Source: Phocaeicola sp.
Lineage (GTDB): Bacteria; Bacteroidota; Bacteroidia; Bacteroidales; Bacteroidaceae
Direction: 5' to 3'
NCBI GenBank assembly: GCA_020026175.1
Contig: JAHHQV010000085.1
Location: 1 to 5,798, forward strand
Length of the DNA stretch: 5,798 nucleotides
The position numbers and the translations under genes were made by a program. The notes below the pieces were generated by a model, which saw nothing but the letters and a program-made list of their open reading frames with translations, was not told where the DNA came from and searched no databases. Shown here piece after piece: positions 1-5,798 of this stretch (position 1 is its first letter; the number at the start of each line of letters is the position of its first letter).

Positions 1-328
1 CTTTCTTTTCACCAGGTTTAATAATTGTTCCATCTGCCAGAACATAATCTTTTCCGGTATTGTTTGTCCATGACACCTTGTTAGAACTTGAACTACTTCC
101 TATAGTGACTGTAGAGATATAATTATCAGACCATGTTCCATAATTCACAGCCCATATCTTGTCTTTGAATAATTCTCTTGCCTTAACGTTAAATGTGCTG
201 ACACCAACTTCGGTATATACACTTTCAGGAGCTTCTTCGTATTCCAGACCTGACTGACAACTACTAAAGCCAGCAACAAATACCGAAGCAACAAGGATTA
301 ACTTATATATTTTTTTTACAATCTTCAT
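1..328 (-). CDS. Surface lipoprotein of unknown family, 5' part only (third gene of the susCD operon)
   Basis: The gene begins at an ATG (bases 328-326) and runs off the left edge after 109 codons, so its full length and function are unknown. The N-terminus is a lipoprotein signal peptide: basic start MKIVKKIYK, hydrophobic stretch LILVASVFVAG, then a lipobox ending FSSC with the acylated Cys at residue 24. The following residues include an acidic patch (LEYEE, 28-32), which may favour surface export in this phylum. Residues 43-109 are rich in Thr, Ser, Val, Tyr and Trp and look like beta-strand material (Trp at 59, 66 and 87; a run of five Ser at 78-82). I do not recognise the domain. It starts 18 bases after the susD stop and in the same frame, with six sense codons between that TAA and this ATG, so the start is well bounded. 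Position after susCD suggests a SusE/F-like ligand-binding lipoprotein or a surface enzyme; this is inference from context. An 8-A run spans codons 4-7. Confidence 0.85.
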   Translation of the reverse strand, partial: MKIVKKIYKLILVASVFVAGFSSCQSGLEYEEAPESVYTEVGVSTFNVKARELFKDKIWAVNYGTWSDNYISTVTIGSSSSSNKVSWTNNTGKDYVLADGTIIKPGEKK

Positions 329-346
329 TTTTACACAGAATTTATA

Positions 347-2335
347 TTAGTTATTATATCTGAAGTCTTTCCAACCCGGTGACTGCTGAATTTCTTTATA
401 GTCTTTCAATGTAGTCAAAGAGAATGGTACAAAATAATATCTTACATCATCAAATTTTCTTTCATAATAGTTGTAAGACATCTTAAATGTTTCAAACTTA
501 GGAGTGAAATATCCTTTTTCACCTTCTTTTACAGGATAACCTTGCTCTCCTATTTCTTCACTTTCCTTACCCTTACGGAAAATCCAGATGCCACGTGATG
601 GAGTATTAAGCTCTTCTATAGTAGTTTTTCCATCAGCTTCAGCCCATCTCAACAAATCAAAGTATCTGAACCCTGGACATTCAAAAGCAAATTCAATTCT
701 GCGCTGAAGTTTTATTTCATCCCACAAATTATGACCAGCTTCTGACTCGTTATACTTGGATAGACCTGCTCTTTCTCTTATCTGGTCTACAAAACCTTTA
801 GCATCTGCTTTTCCAAGTTTATATGAAGCCTCTGCACAATTCAACAGAACCTCTGCATATCTTATATTAAAAAAGCAAGTCTGTTTTTGTTCTTTATTCA
901 AAGTTCCATCATCATAAAAACTATCAAAATGAGAATACTTTCTTGAATAATAACCTGTAATAGTTTGAGTAGAAGCTCTGTTAATAGGAGCAGATTCTAA
1001 TGTTTCTACAAATCTATATCCAGTATGTAGAGAACTGTATTTCTTCTCTCCTTCGGTAGTATTGTCAATCCATGTCTGAATCATATACATTTCCTGCTCA
1101 GGTCCCATATAAGAGCCGTCATATGTTATAGTAGAGTAGAATCTTTCATCTCTGTTTTCGTATATTTTTCTATAATCTTTACCTGACCCTTTTATTTCGC
1201 CTTTAGCATTAACAGCAATACCAAGTTCTTTAGCCTGTGAAGTTTCCCACCATTTTTTCCATTTTCCATCTTTATTATCTTTTTGCAGATAACAGTCTAC
1301 AAGGTCTTGGGTAGGAAACAAACCTGAACGGTATCCCCATTGATGACTTTTATCTTTGTTTCCACCATAATAATATCCGTCCGGACCGTTGATGGCAGTT
1401 GGATTAAAACCTTCTCTATCCGATTTTTTGAACATTACAGGCCATATGGACTCCTTACATACATGAGCATTGCTTGCTGTAAACAAATCTGCGTAATCAT
1501 CAACAAGACTATACTTTCCTAGTACTTCTTTTGCTGCTGTATATGATATATTATAATAATGTTCCGAGTTCTTTTCAAATTTAAAAAGACCTTTTGCATC
1601 ATCCTTATATATTCCCTTGGCAGAAGCATCAGCCGCATTTGCAGCATAAAGAGCTACTCTTGACTTGAACGAATTTGCTACATCTGCATTAACCATTCCC
1701 AATTCAGGCTTTATTGTAGTTTTCGAGAAATAGTCAGCCGATGTTTTCAAATCTTCAAGAATTTTGTCGAACAAAACCTCACGATTGGTTTGTGGCACAT
1801 ATGTTTCATCAGAAACAGAAAGAGCCTTGTCTATATAAGGCACTGCACCCCAAAATTTCTCCATGTCAAAATATATATAAGCCCTGAAAAAGTAACATTC
1901 AGCCAATAACTGATTCTTCAAATCTTCTGTCAAGTTTGTAGATGTTGATATTTTCTCTATACCAAGATTTACCGCTCTAATATTTTTATATGCAGAACTC
2001 CAAGGAGCATTGAATACTCCGATACCAGAGTTTTCGTCATATTCACGTTGAGTAAACTTTGTCTGTCTGTAAGTGTCCCAATCCTGTTCGTAATTACCCT
2101 GACAGTTATCAGACCATTGCTCTGACTGGAATTTGTCACCAGAAGCAGACTCTGATATAAAATAGAAGTTGTTTACATAAGAGCGTGCCAATTGTGAGTT
2201 CTGCCAGAATCTGTCTTGGTCCACTGTAGTTGTAGGCTCTATTCCCAAAGGGTCACAAGCAACTGCTCCCAATAGCAATGATGTACAAAGTACACCTTTA
2301 CTTATATTTAATATAAAATTTTTAGTAGTAATCAT
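347..2335 (-). CDS. susD-like: SusD/RagB-family outer-membrane ligand-binding lipoprotein
   Basis: A complete 662-residue SusD-family protein, somewhat longer than archetypal SusD (about 550). It has a lipoprotein signal peptide with hydrophobic core and lipobox GAVAC, giving acylated Cys27; the Ala at -3 is atypical but acceptable. The N-terminal half (about 30-240) is the helical TPR-like part, with the family motif AECYFFRAYIYFDMEKFWG at 145-163. Later family landmarks are FPTQDLVDCYL (340-350), NRDERFYSTITYDGS (394-408), IRYAEVLLNCAEASYKLG (491-508), RRIEFAFECPGFRYFDLLRW (545-564) and the C-terminal FVPFSLTTLKDYKEIQQSPGW (635-655). By family knowledge it docks on the extracellular face of its SusC partner as a hinged lid and binds the incoming ligand, usually a glycan. 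Ligand specificity cannot be read from the sequence. The start is fixed by the signal peptide and an in-frame TAA at 2359-2357 with no ATG between. It begins 7 bases after the susC stop, so translation is probably coupled. Confidence 0.97.
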   Translation of the reverse strand: MITTKNFILNISKGVLCTSLLLGAVACDPLGIEPTTTVDQDRFWQNSQLARSYVNNFYFISESASGDKFQSEQWSDNCQGNYEQDWDTYRQTKFTQREYDENSGIGVFNAPWSSAYKNIRAVNLGIEKISTSTNLTEDLKNQLLAECYFFRAYIYFDMEKFWGAVPYIDKALSVSDETYVPQTNREVLFDKILEDLKTSADYFSKTTIKPELGMVNADVANSFKSRVALYAANAADASAKGIYKDDAKGLFKFEKNSEHYYNISYTAAKEVLGKYSLVDDYADLFTASNAHVCKESIWPVMFKKSDREGFNPTAINGPDGYYYGGNKDKSHQWGYRSGLFPTQDLVDCYLQKDNKDGKWKKWWETSQAKELGIAVNAKGEIKGSGKDYRKIYENRDERFYSTITYDGSYMGPEQEMYMIQTWIDNTTEGEKKYSSLHTGYRFVETLESAPINRASTQTITGYYSRKYSHFDSFYDDGTLNKEQKQTCFFNIRYAEVLLNCAEASYKLGKADAKGFVDQIRERAGLSKYNESEAGHNLWDEIKLQRRIEFAFECPGFRYFDLLRWAEADGKTTIEELNTPSRGIWIFRKGKESEEIGEQGYPVKEGEKGYFTPKFETFKMSYNYYERKFDDVRYYFVPFSLTTLKDYKEIQQSPGWKDFRYNN

Positions 2336-2342
2336 AAAATCA
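2333..2342 (-). promoter_or_regulatory. susC-susD junction and susD start context
   Basis: The spacer between the susC TAA and the susD ATG is only TGATTTT, giving the site TGATTTTATG, identical to that of susC. There is no room for an independent promoter or a hairpin in the spacer, and no Shine-Dalgarno motif in the end of susC. Translational coupling by terminating ribosomes is a reasonable inference. Confidence 0.5.
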
Positions 2343-5300
2343 TTATAATGTAATTGTTATACCTAATGTATATGAACGCTGAGTAGGGTAACTTCCAAGG
2401 CTACCGTTTGCATTGTAGATAGAAGCACCACTTGTAATAAACTCAGGATCTTGTAATCCCTTTAGAGGATATGATTTCTTTGTCCATGTAAATGCATTTG
2501 TAACAACAAAACTTAGGTCAAATCCTTGGATTACATTTACATTTTTAAGCAGGCTCCTTTTCATGTCATATCTCAAACTGATATTCTTAAACTTAAGATA
2601 AGAAGCATCAAAAGCCCAAATATCTATCATGTTATATCCCCATCCTTGACCTTCAGAGACAGGAAGTGGAAGTGCAGCATCTGTATCAGGATTGCTTGGT
2701 GTGTATGAATTTTGGAATGCGTACTGTCCATAATTCCACATAAACGACTGCTGGCTACGTAATGGAGAAGGCATTGCACCTGAAACTTTTGCAGCTCCCT
2801 GGAAGAATAATTCAAGGTCGAATCCGTTCCAGTCTGCACCAAGAGTCACACCATATTGTGTAAGTGGTGTAGTACCAGGATTGTTCAAGTTGGCATAATC
2901 ACCAAGTGAGACTACACCATCACCGTTCAAGTCTACCATTACAGGTGTACCCAATGTAGGGTTACGTTTACTATGCAGCATTGAATTATACATAGCATCC
3001 CATGAACCGAATTTTCCGTTTGTAATCAATGCCATCTGATATACCGGATGCATACTTCTATATCCTATGTTGTCTAAGCAATGATAGTAATAATCTGTAG
3101 ACTTGTCTGTGTGTCTTACTACTCTTTCATCCCAATAAGAATAGTTTAGCCCTAAACGGTATCCTACTTTACCAATCTTGTCTTGCCAGTTCAATGACAA
3201 TTCAAATCCTCCTTTGCGTGAAGTAGTAAATGGAGCATTGATTTTAGGAACATTAGGCATACCTAAAATGTCTGTTCTTATCATGTCACCGGTCATATTC
3301 ATCACATCACCTTTATTCAAATAAAGATATGTATCAAAGTTACCGCTAAGTCTTCTGTTGAAGAGTTCAAAATCAAGACCGATACCAAACTGCTTACTAC
3401 TTGACCAACTCAAATTATTGGCTACTGATGATTCGTACCATCCTACATTACTAGACATGTTTGGACCGAAAAGTATCTTGCTACCGCTCTGAGAATACTG
3501 AGTAAGAAAAGAGAAAGGACCTCCTACTTCATTACCTACCAATCCAAAACCTCCACGTAATTTCAACATGTTCACAAGTTTAGGATTAACCAGATTCTTA
3601 AACCAATTTTCTTCTGTCATAACCCATCCCAAAGATATAGCCTGGAAATATCCCCATCTTTTATCAGGGCTATAACTCAACGAACCGTTATAGTTTCCAC
3701 TATATTGGAAAAGATATTTGTTGGCATAGTCATAAGTAAAACGAAGAATATATGATGCAGAACCCCAATCTAGAGCTCTACCACCTATTGAATTCTTTGT
3801 AGCACCAAGGTCAAGCTGTGGAGCAAGAGTAGTAGGGTAACCTTGAGTTTGGGCAGATGTCCAGTTTTCTTTACGTACCTGACTCTGATAGTTCATCATT
3901 GCACCAATATTGTGCTTGCCAAACGAGCGGTTGTAATCCAACTGATAAATACCTGTAAGAAGCTTGTAATTATACCAAGCCTGAGAAAGGTATGCATTGT
4001 TAGCATTATAAGATGTAGTAGATGTTGAAGCCGGATTATCATATACACCTTCTTGGTCATGCGAAAAGCTCTTGTTCATATTGTAAGTTGTAGTGAAGTT
4101 TATGCTGGCACTTGCAGTCAAACCTTCTACCCATGGAATATTCCATTTCAATGCACTGTTCATCTGCAAACGATAAGCTTCTGTATTATTAAATCCTGTG
4201 TTCAAGAGTGCATCTACAGAACCTTTTCTTGGAAGACCTGTACTCCACTGAGCCGGACGATTAGGCATCCAGTTTCCATACATTGCATCATTAAATACAC
4301 CTTCACCTGCCGATGGTTTCTTCTTGTTTGTAGTATTACCGTTAAGATTGAAAGTAAACTTAAGGCTCTTGTCTTTCAATAAATAAGCATCAGTATTAAG
4401 AATAAAGTTAACCTGTTCGTAATTATAGTTTTTACTGATACCTTTTTGGTTAAGATATCCCAAACTTGAATAATATTTAATACGTTCACCACCACCTCTA
4501 AGACTTACATTAGTCTGATACATAGGTTGTACGTGGTTAAACATATCCCATGGGTCATAAAAAGAAAAATAGTCCTGAATATTACCTCCCTGTGTCTTGA
4601 ACGGATTGAACAAATCTTTTACATCCTGTTCAGAATATTCCATATTGTATTTCTGATTTACCATATTGGTTATTTCAGACATACCATAACCTTTCTGCCA
4701 AAGGTCACCCATATAATATTTTGAAAGTTGCTCATTATTGAATGTCGGATTTTCCTGAAAACTGGCAAGTTCTATTTCATTACGTGATTTGGCATATTCA
4801 TAAGGACTCAAACCCTCAGGTCTGTATGAAGGAGTCATGACAGATATTTTCTGATTGAAAGTAATAGTAGGAGCACCGTCCTGTCCACGTTTTGTTGCTA
4901 TCACCACAACACCATTAGAAGCACGAGGACCATACACTGCTGTAGCTGCAGCATCTTTCAATACAGACATAGAAGCAATATCATCAGGACGAAGCCTGCT
5001 GAAGAATTCATTTCCTTGTTCACTCTCCATTACTACATCGTCAATAACATAAAGAATATCGCTACCACCTCGTATCCATATCTTTACGTTCTCACCAGGA
5101 GCACCAGAACTCTGCTGAGTAATCACACCGGCTACACGTCCTCCAAGACCTTCACTGATAGAAGCAACAGGAAGCTTTGCCAAAGATTCCATCTTTACTA
5201 TAGATGCAGAAGCTGTCATGGTCTTGGCTTTCTGTACTCCACCATAACCTGTTACAACCACTTCCTGCAAAGTCTGGCTATCTTCTTCCAATACCACTAT

Positions 5301-5612
5301 TATTGGTTTCCCATCCCATCTTAATTCCTTAGTCTGATAACCAACAAATGATACTTGAATAATAGCACCTTTCTTAACATTCGGAATTTCAAAATCTCCA
5401 TCCAAACCCGTAATGTTTCCACTTGTTGTACCCTTCACTACAACAGAGGCACCAATAATAGTTTCACCAGAGGCATCTTTAACGATACCCTTACAAACCC
5501 CAACTTGTTCAACCGCACTAACCGAAGGAGAATTAGTAGCTGAATACATTATCCCATGTGGCATACAAGCCAGGAATAATAGCGCGCTCGCCGACTTGAC
5601 CTTTTTTAGCAT
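2343..5612 (-). CDS. susC-like: SusC/RagA-family TonB-dependent outer-membrane transporter
   Basis: A complete 1089-residue SusC-family transporter of usual length. Residues 1-25 are a Sec signal peptide, with likely cleavage after MYSA. Residues about 40-110 are the carboxypeptidase-regulatory-like beta domain (KGIVKDASGETIIGASVVVKG), followed by the TonB box and family signature LQEVVVTGYG at 115-124. The plug covers about 130-243: GRVAGVITQQSSGAPG (158-173), IWIRGGSDILYVID (178-191) and the SusC signature SVLKDAAATAVYGPRASNG at 216-234. The rest is the 22-strand barrel. Residues 894-905 (DLNGDGVVSLGD) match a 12-residue EF-hand-type calcium loop, common in SusC proteins. The C-terminus ends in a barrel strand, RSYTLGITITL. 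There is no STN domain, so direct sigma/anti-sigma signalling is unlikely. By family knowledge it imports an oligosaccharide or similar large ligand captured by the adjacent SusD, powered by TonB-ExbBD. An in-frame TAA at 5627-5625 rules out an upstream extension. No Shine-Dalgarno motif is seen. It is the first visible gene of the operon. Confidence 0.97.
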   Translation of the reverse strand: MLKKVKSASALLFLACMPHGIMYSATNSPSVSAVEQVGVCKGIVKDASGETIIGASVVVKGTTSGNITGLDGDFEIPNVKKGAIIQVSFVGYQTKELRWDGKPIIVVLEEDSQTLQEVVVTGYGGVQKAKTMTASASIVKMESLAKLPVASISEGLGGRVAGVITQQSSGAPGENVKIWIRGGSDILYVIDDVVMESEQGNEFFSRLRPDDIASMSVLKDAAATAVYGPRASNGVVVIATKRGQDGAPTITFNQKISVMTPSYRPEGLSPYEYAKSRNEIELASFQENPTFNNEQLSKYYMGDLWQKGYGMSEITNMVNQKYNMEYSEQDVKDLFNPFKTQGGNIQDYFSFYDPWDMFNHVQPMYQTNVSLRGGGERIKYYSSLGYLNQKGISKNYNYEQVNFILNTDAYLLKDKSLKFTFNLNGNTTNKKKPSAGEGVFNDAMYGNWMPNRPAQWSTGLPRKGSVDALLNTGFNNTEAYRLQMNSALKWNIPWVEGLTASASINFTTTYNMNKSFSHDQEGVYDNPASTSTTSYNANNAYLSQAWYNYKLLTGIYQLDYNRSFGKHNIGAMMNYQSQVRKENWTSAQTQGYPTTLAPQLDLGATKNSIGGRALDWGSASYILRFTYDYANKYLFQYSGNYNGSLSYSPDKRWGYFQAISLGWVMTEENWFKNLVNPKLVNMLKLRGGFGLVGNEVGGPFSFLTQYSQSGSKILFGPNMSSNVGWYESSVANNLSWSSSKQFGIGLDFELFNRRLSGNFDTYLYLNKGDVMNMTGDMIRTDILGMPNVPKINAPFTTSRKGGFELSLNWQDKIGKVGYRLGLNYSYWDERVVRHTDKSTDYYYHCLDNIGYRSMHPVYQMALITNGKFGSWDAMYNSMLHSKRNPTLGTPVMVDLNGDGVVSLGDYANLNNPGTTPLTQYGVTLGADWNGFDLELFFQGAAKVSGAMPSPLRSQQSFMWNYGQYAFQNSYTPSNPDTDAALPLPVSEGQGWGYNMIDIWAFDASYLKFKNISLRYDMKRSLLKNVNVIQGFDLSFVVTNAFTWTKKSYPLKGLQDPEFITSGASIYNANGSLGSYPTQRSYTLGITITL

Positions 5613-5619
5613 AAAATCA
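5610..5619 (-). promoter_or_regulatory. susC translation start context without Shine-Dalgarno
   Basis: The start codon is preceded by TGATTTT, so the initiation site reads TGATTTTATG. No AGGAGG-like purine motif lies within 20 bases upstream; the closest is AAG at 5624-5622 region within TTAAGAA. This fits the known weak use of Shine-Dalgarno pairing in Bacteroidota. The same ten bases occur at the susD start. Confidence 0.5.
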
Positions 5620-5700
5620 AATTCTTAATTATTTTTTATAGTATTTATTTAATAATGTTTACCCATAATCCAAACCACAATAAATAAATTCAATACTTTT

Positions 5701-5731
5701 TAAGATTATAATATTATTATGTTCCTACAAC
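5701..5731 (-). promoter_or_regulatory. Candidate promoter B for susCD (weak)
   Basis: On the minus strand GTTG (5731-5728) is followed after 19 bases by TAATCTTA (5708-5701), a partial match to the Bacteroidota -7 box TAnnTTTG. Its layout copies candidate A exactly 34 bases further downstream, because the GTTG lies in the second copy of a direct repeat. It could be a second promoter, a regulator-binding half-site, or chance. Confidence 0.22.
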
Positions 5732-5768
5732 CTTTTAAAGTATGATTTTTTTTAGAATAAACAACCTT
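5727..5768 (-). repeat. Two direct copies of AAGGTTGT, 34 bases apart
   Basis: The octamer AAGGTTGT (minus strand) occurs at 5768-5761 and again at 5734-5727. When the two 34-base units starting at each octamer (5768-5735 and 5734-5701) are aligned without gaps, 21 of 34 positions agree, including a TA at unit positions 27-28. Eight matching bases that include GG and a further G stand out in this AT background. Tandem operator sites for a PUL activator, or paired -33-like elements, are possible readings; neither is shown. Confidence 0.4.
5735..5765 (-). promoter_or_regulatory. Candidate promoter A for susCD (weak)
   Basis: On the minus strand GTTG (5765-5762) resembles the -33 element TTTG, and TACTTTAA (5742-5735) resembles the -7 element TAnnTTTG but lacks its final TG. 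The spacer is 19 bases, within the usual 19-21, and contains a run of eight A (5753-5746). In DNA this AT-rich, such partial matches occur by chance, so this is only a candidate. Confidence 0.25.
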
Positions 5769-5798
5769 AATATGAAATTAATTTTAACTATTATATAA

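Larger units (their letters stand above)
5613..5798 (-). promoter_or_regulatory. AT-rich upstream region of the susCD operon
   Basis: These 186 bases hold no plausible gene on either strand and should carry the promoter and 5' leader of the operon. The Bacteroidota consensus (-33 TTTG, 19-21 bases, -7 TAnnTTTG) has no exact match. Two partial matches exist on the minus strand, each a GTTG followed after exactly 19 bases by a TA-starting box. The first uses GTTG at 5765-5762 and TACTTTAA at 5742-5735. The second uses GTTG at 5731-5728 and TAATCTTA at 5708-5701. Either would leave a leader of roughly 80-120 bases. The region may extend past the window edge, so the true promoter could lie outside. 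Confidence 0.55.

Noticed and set aside
329..346. Possible terminator between susD and the third gene
   Set aside because: The 18-base gap has no inverted repeat and no room for a hairpin, so continued transcription is expected.
2627..2842. 71-codon minus-strand frame inside susC
   Set aside because: It overlaps susC on the same strand in another frame, and the susC frame there carries normal barrel sequence, so there is no sign of a frameshift or nested gene.
4053..4382. 109-codon plus-strand reading frame opposite susC
   Set aside because: It lies wholly inside a strongly supported susC reading frame, has no domain-like composition or start context, and is explained as a frame left open by the opposite strand.
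5016..5324. 102-codon plus-strand reading frame opposite the susC plug
   Set aside because: It is antisense to the conserved plug and TonB-box codons; the Ser/Thr/Tyr-rich translation looks like a reverse-strand shadow.
5562..5575. Possible lipobox (FLAC, Cys16) in the SusC signal peptide
   Set aside because: The residues at -3 and -2 (Phe, Leu) do not fit a lipobox, SusC proteins are integral barrels, and a normal cleavage site MYSA follows at residue 25.
5640..5697. Imperfect inverted repeat (AGTATT...TATTTA arms) in the susC leader
   Set aside because: Twelve A/T-dominated pairs with a 5-base bulge and a 29-base loop are weak and expected by chance here. It lacks the long exact arms of an invertible promoter.
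5708..5717. Palindrome ATAATATTAT upstream of susC
   Set aside because: It is made only of A and T in an almost pure AT stretch, so it carries too little information to call an operator.

Overview
The window looks like part of a polysaccharide-utilization-type locus (PUL) from an AT-rich Bacteroidota genome, most likely a gut or oral Bacteroidales member such as Bacteroides, Phocaeicola or Prevotella. The phylum call rests on an adjacent SusC-like TonB-dependent transporter and SusD-like lipoprotein, on AT-rich start contexts with no Shine-Dalgarno motif, and on the lipoprotein signal peptides. The genus cannot be fixed from this sequence.

All real genes lie on the minus strand and read from right to left. 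From the right edge, 5613-5798 is a very AT-rich upstream region. It holds an 8-base direct repeat and weak promoter-like elements. Next comes a complete susC-like gene (2343-5612, 1089 aa), then only 7 bases of spacer, then a complete susD-like gene (347-2335, 662 aa). After an 18-base gap, a third gene (1-328) runs off the left edge. Only its first 109 codons are visible; they encode a lipoprotein signal peptide and the start of a domain I do not recognise. The tight spacing and shared strand make this one probable operon.

Expected joint function, from knowledge of the families: SusC forms a 22-strand outer-membrane barrel driven by TonB. SusD is a surface lipoprotein that caps the barrel and captures the ligand (usually a glycan, in some systems a peptide). 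The third lipoprotein sits where a SusE/SusF-like surface ligand-binding protein or a surface enzyme is usually encoded. No glycoside hydrolase, polysaccharide lyase, sulfatase, sensor/regulator or sigma/anti-sigma gene lies in the window, so the substrate and the regulator cannot be assigned. SusC has no N-terminal STN signalling domain, which argues against direct sigma/anti-sigma signalling through it.

No mobile element, CRISPR array, tRNA/rRNA or terminator was recognised. The core is a well-known gene pair. The less explained parts are the truncated third lipoprotein, the repeat arrangement upstream of susC, and the identical 10-base start contexts of susC and susD.
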